NCBI GenBank assembly: GCA_007570785.1
Contig: ML660774.1
Coordinates: forward strand, 6,477,404-6,541,403
DNA: 64,000 nt
Reading direction: 5' to 3'
Source of the DNA: Antilocapra americana
Taxonomy: Eukaryota; Chordata; Mammalia; Artiodactyla; Antilocapridae
Of this stretch, positions 11,326-21,899 are shown piece by piece (position 1 is the first letter of the stretch; each line of letters opens with the position of its first letter). The notes under the pieces are model-generated. The model saw nothing but the letters and a program-made list of their open reading frames with translations, was not told the origin of the DNA and searched no databases. Made by a program: the position numbers and the translations under genes.

Positions 11326-11565
11326 ACCAAGGGAAACGAAACATGGGTCTCATCTGCTGTTTTCCTTCTAGAACAGACATCAACACTTCTGAGACCCTAG
11401 GGGACTTCTTCGCTCTAGTCCCTCATTTTACAGTCAAGAAGGTTACTTCCACAGCGGAAGTCTACGCTGCAAGATAACAGAGTAAATTAAAGACACAGAC
11501 TAGAGTTAGAACTGCGGTCTTTTTGACTTTACATTTCATATTCTTTCCATTTTAGGGCGTTCTAG

Positions 11566-11602
11566 TAATTTATATTAATTGCCTGACAATTAATATAAAT
11601 TA
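11566..11602. repeat. Perfect 16-bp inverted repeat
   Basis: TAATTTATATTAATTG at 11566-11581 is followed by a 5-base spacer and its exact reverse complement at 11587-11602. Both arms are A+T except for one terminal G/C pair. Confidence 0.95.
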
Positions 11603-11696
11603 ATAGTTAATGACCAGCAATACTTTGATGGAAGTACGTTGAACTTATGAGTTACTTTGGTTGGTTCTTAAATAAGTTGCATGTGATGAAATGTCA

Positions 11697-11905
11697 TATG
11701 GCATCCCTAGTGGCTCAGACCGTAAAGAATCCACCTGCAATATGGGAGACCTAGGTTCCCTCCCTGGGTTGGGAAGATCCCCTGGAGGAGGGCATGGCAG
11801 CCCACTCCAGCATTCTTGCCCAGAGGATCCCCTTGGACAGAGGAGCCTGGCGGGCTACAGTCCGGGCTCCAGAGAGTTGGACACAACTTAGTCACTAAGC
11901 ACACA
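11697..11905 (+). mobile_element. Bov-tA SINE
   Basis: Head GGCATCCCTAGTGGCTCAGA, tRNA-like part, Bov-A body with CCACTCCAGCATTCTTGCCC, and the GTTGGACACAACTTAG end near 11876-11891 followed by a short CA tail. Diverged but close to full length. Confidence 0.9.
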
Positions 11906-12084
11906 CACATTACAAAGCAATTCACTTTCAGAATACCTACATTAGTTGGTACTGGGTCTGTAGTTAGCTTTGGTGAATACTTGAAGAGTTTTGTTTTAGT
12001 GTTTTGTAAAATATTCCCTTTAAGGGACACAGAAGGCTGGTAACACACGAAGGCTCAGCCTGCAAAACTTCCTTTCTTTTTCCT

Positions 12085-12450
12085 GTGTGTGTGTGGGTGT
12101 GGGTGTGTATGTGGGTGTTGGGTGTGTGTGTGGGGGGTGGGTGGGTGTATGTGTGTGAGTGTGTATGTATGTGTGGGTGTATGTGGGGTGTATGGGTGTG
12201 AGTGTGTGGGTGTATTTGTGGGTGTATGTGGAGTGTGTGTGTGTATGTGTGTGGGGTATGTGTGGGGGGATGGGTGTTATGTGTGGGGTGTGTGTGTATG
12301 TGTGTGTGGTGTGTGTGTGTGGGGGGTGGGTGTTATGTGTGGGGTGTGTGTGTATGTGTGTGGGGTGTGTATGTGGGGTGTGTGTGTGTGTGTGTATGTG
12401 TGTGGGGTGTGTTTGTGGGGTGGGTGGGTGTATGTGTGTGTTGGGGGTTG
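12085..12450 (+). repeat. Complex GT-rich minisatellite
   Basis: About 365 bases made almost only of G and T with occasional A, built from GTGT, GGGTG and GTATGTG sub-units. Longer units such as TGGGTGTTATGTGTGGGGTG recur (12270 and 12328). The C-, V- and G-rich 107-120 aa frames over it are low-complexity artefacts. Confidence 0.95.
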
Positions 12451-12719
12451 ATCGGAGAAAGTGGACTTTACTTGTTGTTGTGGCATCTTTTGCACCTTGA
12501 CTGGAATGTTCGAATACCTAATTAGAGGTAGGCAGTGGGCATAAGAGGCTGAGTTTTTGGAGGATGGATGAGTGATTGAGAATAACGATTCCTTGCCTAC
12601 TTGGAAAGTTCTGTGTTTGTTTCCAGTGTCTGTTCCTTGTCCTTGTACAGCCATCCTTGCTGTCTGAAGGATGAAGTCTTTTGGCTCTTTGGTTGTCTCC
12701 TTCTGGTAGATTACGTTGT

Positions 12720-12739
12720 CTCCCCACCAGGGGGCAAGC
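12720..12739 (+). promoter_or_regulatory. CTCF-like motif
   Basis: CCACCAGGGGGCAAG contains the exact 12-base CTCF core CCACCAGGGGGC at 12724-12735. The surroundings are not a recognised repeat. It points the same way as the motif at 11306. Motif match only. Confidence 0.5.
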
Positions 12740-12904
12740 GAAGAAAAGCAAAATCAGTCTGAAAGCCGCTTCATTGCTGCAAATCCACCGAAGTGACGTT
12801 TTCTTATGGCATGTTTATAGCGCAGAGGGATTCTATGTGTGTGGGGTGTATATGTGTGTATGTTTATTTGCTATATTTGACTGCATAGCATTGCCGCAGT
12901 TGCT

Positions 12905-13132
12905 GCAATTGCTTCCCTGGTGGCTCAGCTGGTAAAAGAACCTGCCCGCCAATGCAGGAGGCACAAGAGATGCAGGTTCAATCCCCCGGTCGGGAAGATC
13001 CCTGGGAGAAGGGAATGGCAACCCACTCCAGAATTCTTGCCTAGAGACTCTCACGGACAGAGGAGCCTGGTGGGTTGCAGTCCATGGGGTCGCAGAGTCA
13101 GACACAACTGAATGCGCGCACACACACACACA
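12905..13132 (+). mobile_element. Bov-tA SINE with CA tail
   Basis: Head TTGCTTCCCTGGTGGCTCAG at 12909, tRNA-like part with a slightly long insertion near 12962, intact body, GTCAGACACAACTGA end near 13098, and a short (CA)n tail at 13119-13132. Confidence 0.92.
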
Positions 13133-13510
13133 CTCAGCTTCTTAGAAATCCTTTAAAAATGATTATGACACAAGTAACAGTTTCAGTGGGAATTCTGATA
13201 CCATGGTGCTTGTCCCTTATGCATAATTTCAAACTTGCCGGCGTCCCTCTTCCACGCCTGTGGTTTGGTTTTAATCCATTTATCTGGCTACAGAAGTGCT
13301 CAGGCATGTGGTTACAGCATGTTCTCAGAGACACTGCAGACTATACGTCTGAGGGAAAGCATTCTCATTGTACTGTTATTAAATAATCAGAATCCTGCAT
13401 TGCGGGTGGGTCCTGTCCCGCCTCTTGCTACCCACACTGTTTCTTAAAGTGAGGTTCATTTGAAAGTCACCTCACTCGCTATTTTAGAATACTTAGAACA
13501 ATTTAAAATA
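13133..13510. other. Unique sequence, no gene seen
   Basis: A 103-aa plus-strand frame begins in the SINE and continues here without any recognisable domain. I see no repeat. Confidence 0.45.
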
Positions 13511-13615
13511 TGCTTTTTTTTAAGTTAATTGAGGTATAATTGACATATAGCATAAATTTGAGGTATACAGCCTAATGGCCAGACATCCATGCAGTGCGAA
13601 GTACAGGATAGCTTT
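13511..13615 (-). mobile_element. Old L1 3' fragment
   Basis: AAGTTAATTGAGGTATAATTGACATATAGC (read in parts from 13522) is the typical reverse-orientation 3' end of older L1 elements. The match fades by about 13615. Confidence 0.65.
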
Positions 13616-15056
13616 TTAGGGTAGATGAGAAGTTTAGAAAACAAGGACAGGAAAAATAAGCAACTCATTAAGGATTTGTTATTGGATGAACTGTGAAAAC
13701 CAAGTACAGAATTGACCTTGCCTGAATCAAGATATTGAAAAATAGTGGGTAAGAGAAGTACTTATATTGGGAGTTTTATTTTCTCATGGACACATGCAAT
13801 TCCAGAGAGTCATTTATACGGAAAAAACTTTGACTTTGGGGTGATGGGTCCTGGCCTGGCTTTCAGCAGCCAGGTTATTCTGGCTGGTGTGTGGCTTACG
13901 TAATTAATTTCCTTGTTTAGTCCTTGTAAAAAAATTTGGTGAATGATGAAGTCATTTGATCTTTTTATGTTCATTACAACTCATATTTATTAAAAATACA
14001 ACACACAGATGATTCCTCATTTTTCTAGTTGTTCTTGCTGTCTTTCTTGATTTGAGACTTTAAGAAGTATTGACTGCCCCCGCATTCTGCAGGGCTCAGT
14101 CTTAATAAATATAAACCAAAGCTGCTTTTTTAGTTGGAACCTAGCGTGTATAAGTTTACTAGTTCTATACTACATGATTAAACTAACTTTCCGGGTGCTC
14201 TGAATGACATATAGAAGACCATGGCTTTACTAACAAAGCAAACAAGAAAACTTAGAGCTTTATGATCTGTTTCTATCAGTTTCCCTTTAATTATTAATAC
14301 CTACTGAAGTACCTACAAATGACTCATTACTTATGCAAATAAATTATATGTACTCTAGAACCCTGTTGGTAGCTTCTTTAAAGGTTTTGATTGGGTTGCC
14401 ACCAGGTAAATGAGTGTGTGGGCCTTGTACAAGCCTGTGAATCAAATTGCTTTGCAATTTTATGTATTGGATATTTAATAAAGGATGCTCCAGGGCTCTG
14501 AGCAGAAGGGGTTAAGCTGGAGTGGAGGAAAGTGCCTTCTGACAAGGACTCTGTCTTCTCAGAACATACCATGTTGACCGCCTGCATTCTGTTCTTAGCA
14601 AATCAAGCCGATTGGGTTTTAGCTCTGGTTTGTGTGGTTTTTCCATGCATAATGGTCCCATTTCATCCACTGCCTTTGAAACGTGCTCCAGTTTGCAATC
14701 ATCTCTCCACAATGAAAAAGGTCACGGTGCGTTTCAAACTTCTTTATTGTGTTTGAAAAGGAAACCCTTTTTTTTTCAAATAAAATCACACATGGCATCC
14801 CAATATATTAGGATGTGGGCTGAATGACTTTTTCAAGGTAGAGGGACTAGCCGCTCAGAGCCTTGCCCAGGTCTCCCCAGAGGGGCCTCGCCCCAACCCC
14901 GGGAACCCTCAGAGCTCGGTGTGGAAAGCACTCACGTAGGAGAGGACGTTGCCTCTGTATCGAGGCACCTGTGTTTTCTGCTCACTTTTTATACTTGCTC
15001 AGCCACGTCTTTGTACAGATGCTTTGGCCTACCTGCATGGGAACTGAACTCTAGGT
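13616..15056. other. Unique AT-rich sequence, no gene seen
   Basis: About 1.4 kb without a recognisable repeat. Frames of 60-75 aa at 14378-14830 have no domain. The region could contain conserved non-coding DNA but this cannot be judged without alignment. Confidence 0.45.
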
Positions 15057-15374
15057 CAGGGATTGGCAAGCTTTTTCTATAAAGGACAAGGTAGTAAATA
15101 TTTTCAGCTTTATGGGCCACGGGGCCCCTGCCACAATGACCCAGCTCTGGGTTTGTCACACAAAAGCAGCCTAGACATATGTACATGGATGAGCATGGCT
15201 GGGTCTCATTAAAACTCTCTATATAGGCTCTCAAATTTGAATTTTGCATAACTTTCAAATGGGAAGAGGTACTGTCTTTATTTCCAACCATTTAAAAATG
15301 GACAAGCAATTCTCTCACGGGCCAGAGAACTGCAAGCTGGATTTGGTGTGTGGGCCCTAGTATGCTGATTCCTA
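15057..15374 (+). mobile_element. Nonautonomous hAT-Charlie DNA transposon
   Basis: The left end CAGGGATTGGCAAGCTTTTT at 15057 and the right end GTATGCTGATTCCTA near 15360-15374 are decayed inverted terminal repeats. The interior blocks GTAAATATTTTCAGCTTTAT and ACTGCAAGCTGGATTTGGTG fit a common mammalian hAT MER family. It is old and internally deleted or diverged. Confidence 0.7.
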
Positions 15375-15400
15375 CTTTGGCCATTCTATAGGGACTACTT

Positions 15401-16244
15401 TAAAAAAAAATTGCATATGTGTAAAACAATAAATGCTGGAGAGGGTGTGAAGCAAAGGGAACCCTCCCACGCTGTTGGTGGGAATATGAATTGGTACAGC
15501 CACTATGGAGAATGGTGCAGAGGTTCCTTAAAAGGCTAAAAATAGAGCTACTGTATGACCCTGCAATCCTGCTCCTGGCCATATATCTAGAAAAATATCC
15601 AGAAAAACATGACCCTAAAGGATACATGCACCCTGATGTTCACTGCAGCACTGTTTACAATAGCCAAGACATGAAAGCAACCTAAATGTCCTTTGACAGA
15701 GAAATGGCTAAGGAAGTCGTGATTCATTTATACAATGGAATAGTACTTAGCCATTAAAAAGAACGAAATAATGCCATTTGCAGCAATGTAGGTGGACCTA
15801 GAAAATGTCATACTGGGTGAAGTAAGTCAGACAGAGATGGAGAAATAGCATTTGACATCCCTTATAGGTGGAATCTAGAAAGAAATGAGACAAGTGAACT
15901 TACCGAACAGAAAGAGACTCACAGACATAGAGAACAGACTTTTGACTGCAGGGAGAAGAGACAGTTAGGGAGTTTGGGATGGACGTGTAAACACTGCTAT
16001 ATTCAAAATGGATAAGCAACAAGGACCTCCTGTACAGCCTAGGGAACTCTGCTCAATGTTATAGGGCGCCTGGATGGGAGGAGAGTTTGGGGGAGAATGG
16101 ATACATGTATATACGTGTAACTGGATCCATCTGCTGTGCACCTGAAACTCATGACATTGTTAATCGGCTGTACGCCAATGCAAAATAAGAAGTTTAAAAA
16201 AAGACAAGAAAAATAAAGGAGAGTAAAAAAAAAATTGTATATGT
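15401..16244 (+). mobile_element. 5'-truncated L1 with target-site duplication
   Basis: The insertion starts near 15421 inside the end of L1 ORF2 (ATAAATGCTGGAGAGGGTGT) and runs through the 3' UTR to an A-rich tail near 16195-16223. The flanks T(A)9TTGCATATGT at 15401-15420 and T(A)10TTGTATATGT at 16224-16244 are a target-site duplication with one substitution and one A-length change. The ORF2 remnant has lost its start and carries stops. Confidence 0.9.
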
Positions 16245-16657
16245 TTATCTGAATTTCAGATTGAGGCATTTGTAGTTTGTTCCAACTTCTCTGATGATCT
16301 CTTTTCCGTTTCTGAGGCTACTATGTGTCTGTCTTGTGTCTCACAAGCTGCTAATTCCTAGCACAAAAGTTGTCTCCAGTGTGCTGTGCTCAGATGCCGT
16401 GAAATACCTTCACACAGGGGGTTAGGGCATCATTTTGGGGGTGGGGAGCCAAACATTCAGTCCATGACATTCTTCAGCTTCCTTATTTCCATTTTCTTAA
16501 GAAGAGCAACACTGAAATGAATCCTCTCAGAGGGCTTGTCAGTTGCAGTATTTGCTGTAGCCAAGACCCCCACATCATTGTCACCAAAAAGTCACCTCCC
16601 AGTTTGTCTCTCTGAGCTGAGCAACAGGTTTGAAAGACTGGAAGGGGGAAGGGGTCG
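16245..16657. other. Unique sequence, no gene seen
   Basis: About 410 bases with no recognisable repeat and no domain-bearing frame. Confidence 0.4.
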
Positions 16658-16875
16658 AAAAGAAGAAGATGCAGGGACTTCCTGGCAGTCCGGTGGTTAA
16701 GACTTTGCCTCCTAAATGCAGGGGGTGCAAGTCTGATCCCTGGTCGGGGGGCTCAGATACCACATACTCTGTGGCCAAAAACCCAAAACATAAAACAGGA
16801 GGAATATTGTAACAAATTCAATAAAGACTTTAAAAATGGTCCACATAAAAAAAAAATCTAAGAAAAAGAAGAAGA
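16658..16875 (+). mobile_element. CHR-2-type SINE, long form, with 12-bp TSD
   Basis: Head GGGACTTCCTGGCAGTCCGG near 16675, tRNA-like part, then the long 3' body with CAAATTCAATAAAGACTTTA and an A-rich tail at 16848-16863. AAAAGAAGAAGA at 16658-16669 is repeated exactly at 16864-16875 as a 12-bp target-site duplication. Confidence 0.93.
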
Positions 16876-17049
16876 CACACAGCCAGGAAAAGAGCTCAGT
16901 TGGTTGACACGCAGGCTGAAATTTACCTCTTCTTCCAGTAAATACCCATGCGGAGTTTTGCATTTATGGCTTGTGAGATATTCCTCATACCCAGCCATCC
17001 TAGGCACGGTGCTTGATTAATGGTGCGGTTGTGTAGTGCACGTGTGTGT

Positions 17050-17265
17050 GTGTGTCTTATAATTGCTCTGTTATTTGCTACTCACAGCAGCCCTGTCAAG
17101 TCGGTTGGCCAGCGTCTTTAAGCTGTGACCCCGCTGGCTGTCAAGATCAAGCGCAGAAGTGTGGGGGAGTTGGACAGACTTGCCCAAGATCACATCACAA
17201 GTTAGTGACAGAGCTGAGATGGAAACTCATGTCCTGTATAATTGTCACATCTTGCTACTTCCTAC
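17050..17265 (-). mobile_element. MIR SINE, diverged
   Basis: CTTGCCCAAGATCACATCAC and AAGTTAGTGACAGAGCTGAG (17179-17219) give the MIR core in reverse orientation. The part upstream of it is weakly conserved. Confidence 0.7.
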
Positions 17266-18615
17266 AGCCTCCTGGGAGGTTGAAAAGCACTTGTCTTAAC
17301 TTTATCTTGGAAGCTGGATAACAGGGTTTCCTGTTTCAGCTTCGCGTGTCCCCGCCAGCTCTGTCATCTCTGATCGTCTTGCTATTTTGTGTCTCAAATT
17401 AAGTGTTGGAGAAATTTGGTGGGGGGTGAGGGTGATGGTAAAGCCTTTTTCCTGCTAGGATAAAGTCATCATTCTGTTGTAGTCTTTTAAGGCTAAATTC
17501 CCTAGGACATCAGGGATAAGGGTCTATTGCTTAGGAAATTAACACGGATTCTTTATCGCACTGGTCAGATTTGTCCAAAATAAAGCATTTTAAAATTTAA
17601 ATTTTTCTGTTGAAATGCTGTTTGAAGCAGAAACTTGTGTTGGAGAGGGGAAAAAACCCCCACAAAATCATTGCTGATAGAAAAACAATTTTTAAAGAAG
17701 CAAGACATGCATAAGTCATTTTCTAATGGTAGCAAGTATTCAGGATAAGAATCTAGTTCTCTCAGGAGTCCTATCTGAAGGAAATCTTCTGGTTTGGGAG
17801 ATAAACTGATTTTACTAGGCTGGAACTTCTTACAGTGTTCGGAGCTGGGGAATCGCATTTGTAGACCTGCTTCCTTCAGGTTGAGCGTGTTAATCTCCCC
17901 AAGGCTTGGAAAAGAGGCCAGCTGAACCTCTCCACTGCCCGCTGACTCCTGCAGCTCGCGTCATTAGGGGAAAGACAGAGGAACATGCTGGGCTCCTTGA
18001 CTCTCATGAGCTGGGCAGTGGGGCTAAATGCATGCTTTCATTCTCCTAGACGTTCTGGGTCCCTGAAAGCAGTCGACACGGGTCCCCAAGAATTGCTTCA
18101 AGTTCTTTAAGGAGAAACTCTCGGGGCAGTTCTGGCCCCCAAGCCTGGATTTCAGGCCCAGCCCCGTCATTTGCTGCTACTTATCCTCTGCCATCTTCTC
18201 TTTCCTTCTGCGTGAACTGAGGATGACAGAGCTGGACAAAAGTCTGGGGATCACTGAGAAGAGCTGGCACATCGCTCAGCGTGCTAACTGGCCCGGAGTC
18301 GCTGCTCAGTAAAAGGTCATTTGCTGTCTGCCTGTTGGGTATCTTCCCTTCCTTGGGGGACCAGGAAAAAGGGACTCTTGAGGACAAAGGAGGCCAGAAA
18401 GCCCCAGAACCAGCCGGTGATCCAGGAGTGAGGGGCCAAGGGACGCCGAGCAGCCAAGCCCACACTTTCCCTTCTGAGGAGGTGCTGAGTCTGTGCCGGC
18501 CCCAGACGCAGCAGCCGGGTGGGCCGGAAATAGGCCAGGGCACTGAGTACCTGCTGTCATCTGAATCTGGGTTTCTCCACTTGCATTCTGCAGACTGGCA
18601 TTTAAATATCTGTGT
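17266..18615. other. Unique sequence, no gene; spurious 186/205-aa frames begin here
   Basis: A 186-aa plus frame (18281-18841) and a 205-aa minus frame (18181-18798) overlap, and both run into the Bov-tA SINE at 18616-18820. Neither has a recognisable domain, and long overlapping frames on both strands fit GC-rich non-coding DNA. I do not call a gene. No repeat is seen between 17266 and 18615. Confidence 0.55.
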
Positions 18616-18820
18616 GTGTATGGACGTGTGCTCAGTTGTGTCGGACTTTTTGCGACCCTCCATGGACTGTAGCCTTCCAGGCACCAGGCAAGAATACTGG
18701 AGTGGGTTGCCATTTCCTCCTCCTGCAGCTCTTCCTGACCCAGGGATCCAACCCACGTCTCTTGCATCTGCTGCATTGTCAGGCGGATCCTTTAGCACTG
18801 TACCACCTGAGAAGCCCAGA
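18616..18820 (-). mobile_element. Bov-tA SINE
   Basis: On the plus strand the copy runs from CAGTTGTGTCGGACTTTTTG through AATACTGGAGTGGGTTGCCA to the head complement CCACCTGAGAAGCCC near 18804-18818. Near full length. Confidence 0.93.
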
Positions 18821-19494
18821 ATGACCAGTGCAAGAGGTTAAAGGGTGTTGGGAAGGGAGCTGTTCGTCTCCCAACATTGCATTAGATTTCCTCATGCCCT
18901 CTTGTTTAAATTATACTGCAGACAAAGAGACATCACCTATTTTTCTTTAGATATTCAGGTTCCCGTCCTCTGCCCAACACCCTCCCCTGCCCCCCCAGAA
19001 AATACCTAAGGAAGGGGAGTTACGACTGTCACCCACTGGGGTCACAGGCAGAGAATCTGTACTGCTAGGTGGTACCATTTCCTTGAGCTGTTTGAAGACT
19101 TCAGAACCCTGAATGTCTTAGGACTGTTTAAAATGGAAGTTGCAAAGAAGGAGTGAGGAGACCAAAAAGAAAGAAGCACAAGAGATGCACTTATATTTAT
19201 AGACTGACTAATGACACCAGCGGTGGTTGAGTACTGAGAGCTCCTAATTATAACTAGGGAGGCTGTTAAAAGGCTCGAATGTTTGGAGTCTGTTTCTTCT
19301 GAGGCAAAGAGAGCTATTGTTCACCTCTCCGAGAGTCAGCCGCTCCCAAAGGTGAGTAGGTTGTCATTAAGTGTAGCTAAATGACAGTTTACTAAATGCA
19401 TTCTACTACCTAAAGCAGTCCTGCTTTGCAGTGACCCTCTGTGTCAGCAGGGTGAACTGGCCCACACTGACTAAATGGTGCGCTCTCTGGTTCT
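18821..19494. other. Unique sequence, no gene seen
   Basis: No recognisable repeat or domain-bearing frame in about 670 bases. Confidence 0.45.
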
Positions 19495-19712
19495 ATGGCT
19501 TCCCAGGTGCTCAGTGGTGAAGAACCTGCCTGCCAGTGCAGAAGAAACAGGAGACCTGGGTTCGATCCCCAGATTGGGGAGATCCACTGGAGAAGGGCAT
19601 GACAACCCCCTCTGGTTTTCTTGGCTGGGAAATCCCGCAGACAGAGAAGCCTGGTGGGCTACAGTCCATGGGGTCACAAGGAGTTAGACATGACTGAGCA
19701 GGCACACACATT
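19495..19712 (+). mobile_element. Bov-tA SINE
   Basis: Head TGGCTTCCCAGGTGCTCAGT at 19496, an expanded tRNA-like segment, B-box GGTTCGATCCC near 19559, body, and GTTAGACATGACTGAGCAGG end with a CA-rich tail at 19700-19710. Confidence 0.93.
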
Positions 19713-19997
19713 ATTATATTTCATTTCTGGTTGTATAAGAGTCTCCGAGTTTATCAAACTTTAGAAAGTAATCATGAAAAATAACTTTGTTGTCATTGAC
19801 AGCAAACTTGTTAATATTTCTTTTTGCATTTCTTGGACTGCTAAATTCAATCTTTTTATGATTTAGTTTTACAAATTCAGCAGATGTGGGACAAACGTTC
19901 GTTGAGTGTCAGCTGTACGAGGCACTCTATAGTCACGAAGAGAAACACTCAGTGGGCGGAATTGTGGAATTTCTTGCCCTCATGGAGCTTCTATTCA

Positions 19998-20245
19998 TGT
20001 ATCCGACTCTTTGTGACCCCATGGACTCTTTGTGACCCCACGACAGGCTTCCCTGTCCATCACCAATTTCCAGAGTTTACTCAAACTCATGTCCATCAAG
20101 TCGGTGATGGCATCCAACCATCTCATCCTCTGTCATCCGCTTCTCCCGCCTTCAATCTTTTCCAGCATCAGGGTCTTTTCCAGTGAATCAGTTCTTCACA
20201 TCAGGTGGCCAAAGTATTGGAGTTTCAACTTCAACATTAGTCCTT
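19998..20245 (-). mobile_element. BovB 3' end with 19-bp tandem duplication
   Basis: The plus strand reads the reverse complement of the BovB 3' end, from GACTCTTTGTGACCCCATG to CATCAGGTGGCCAAAGTATT near 20199. The 19-base unit at 20005-20023 is repeated at 20024-20042 with one difference. The 118-aa frame over it is the antisense of the LINE. Confidence 0.9.
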
Positions 20246-20936
20246 ACAATGAGAGTTTAGGGGGTGTTTTTATCAGGATTGCCTACCTGAAAATCAAACA
20301 AAATAAACATGTTAAAATAACCAGTGCATGTGTTCCCCTCTTATTTATAAGAAGTAAATGCTGCTTGGAGAGGGTTTTTTTTTTTTAATTATGATCTTTC
20401 CCCTAAATAGAAAAGCACCAATATTAAAAAAAAGAAGATTAATTACCCAACATTTTGTTTGGAGTTTTACTTTCAAACCCAAGAATTCTTTGTTTCCAAA
20501 CTTGGTGCTAAGGAAATTTTCTGTTCCAAACTGAAAAATAGAGAACATGGTTTGTCAGTTATTTTCACACTTCTTGGATTTAAATTTTGGAGACTGTTTA
20601 TAAACTTAGCAGAAGAATAGTAATTTTCCTAAGGGTTTTGTACAAATATATTTATTTGTATTAAAAGTTGAGAGACAATGCACTAACTTGAGGGCTACAA
20701 AAGGTTTTCTTGGTTGATTTTTTTTCTGGGTTTAGCAAAAGCCCAAGCCCTGAAAACCAAAAACCCCTAGACTTTGTTGTTTTCTTTGTGATTTGGTCAC
20801 TTGTAACAACATGAGGGAAATTTTCATAAACTATTCTACATTATTTTATAACTAATGTATAAATATAAAATATATTAATTATATAAAATGTAGCTATAAC
20901 TTTATTTGTTAATTATATAAAACATTAGTTGTAATG
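20246..20936. other. Unique AT-rich sequence, no gene seen
   Basis: Extreme A+T content at 20800-20936, where TTAATTATATAAAA occurs twice (near 20876 and 20909). No coding signal. Confidence 0.5.
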
Positions 20937-21141
20937 TTAATTAGGAACAGACCTTATGGAGTGTAGCCCACCAGGCTCCTCTGTCTGTGAGATTCTCCAG
21001 GTAAGAGTACCGGAGTGGGCTGCATGCCCTTCTCCAGGGGATCTTCCCAATCCAGGGATCGAACCGGTGTCTCTTATGGCTCTTGCATTGCGGGCAGATA
21101 ATTTGCCACTGAGCCACTGGGGAAGCCATTAATTAGAAACA
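20937..21141 (-). mobile_element. Bov-tA SINE, tail-truncated, with 13-bp TSD
   Basis: The SINE occupies about 20950-21128 in reverse orientation; the terminal GTCGGACACGACTGA box is missing. TTAATTAGGAACA at 20937-20949 and TTAATTAGAAACA at 21129-21141 form a target-site duplication with one mismatch, so the 3' loss occurred before or during insertion. Confidence 0.92.
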
Positions 21142-21304
21142 TATTTATACATAAAATAGTCTATCTATTTTACATTCTTTTCTTCATGTGTCAATATATT
21201 TTCTAATAATTATAGTTGACCCATAGTTCTGTACTTTTATTTTTACTCAGTTAATGTCTTTATATATGATCAGTTTTACATAGTATAACCTCATCTGTGT
21301 AGTG

Positions 21305-21515
21305 GTGATTTAGTTGCTAAGTCGTTCTGACTCTTGGGACTCCATGGGCTGTAGCCCACCAGGCTCCTCTGTCCATGGGATTCCCCAGGCAAGAATACTG
21401 GAGTGGGTTGCCAATTCCTTCTCCAGGGGATCTTCCCAACCCAGGGATCTTACCTGCATCTCCTGCATTACGGGCATATTCTTTACCACTGGGCCACCAG
21501 GAAAACCCAATATCA
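21305..21515 (-). mobile_element. Bov-tA SINE
   Basis: Reverse-orientation copy from TTTAGTTGCTAAGTCGTTCT to the head complement GGCCACCAGGAAAACCC near 21493-21509. Body intact, including AATACTGGAGTGGGTTGCCA. Confidence 0.93.
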
Positions 21516-21823
21516 TCTATATCCAGTTCCAGTTTTGAATCTTCATAGTCTAATAGATTTTTATCATAACAAAAATCATTGTTCAATTTGGTGAATTTTT
21601 TTCACTGCCTTAAAGAGTTCCAGTGGTCCAGCTGAAAATTTTGGAGATGAAAAATGTCTTCAGGAAGGTAACAGTTGATTTCTTAGGAAATCACAACTAT
21701 GAACTCATTATCTTCTTCAGCCTGTCTGACATTAGTAGGTCAGTGAATTCAAAGTAAGCAATTGCTTTATTTCACTGTAAAACCAGCAGTTTTACTCATG
21801 GAAATCATCTTCTTGTTCCTTAC

Positions 21824-21870
21824 GTCTCCTGCATTCACAGGCTGATTCTTTACCGCTAGTGCCACCATTG
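21824..21870 (-). mobile_element. Bov-tA tRNA-part fragment
   Basis: TCTCCTGCATTCACAGGCTG followed by ATTCTTTACCGCTAGTGCCACC is the tRNA-derived head of a Bov-tA in reverse orientation. The Bov-A body and the outermost head bases are missing. Confidence 0.75.
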
Positions 21871-21899
21871 GTAGTTTCTTTCTTTCTTTTTTTTTTTTT

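Noticed and set aside
12089..12654. Cysteine/valine/glycine-rich and threonine/histidine-rich frames of 107-125 aa
   Set aside because: They are translations of the GT minisatellite in different frames and strands.
18181..18841. 186-aa and 205-aa open frames as candidate genes
   Set aside because: They overlap on opposite strands, run into a Bov-tA SINE and contain no recognised domain, promoter or splice context.
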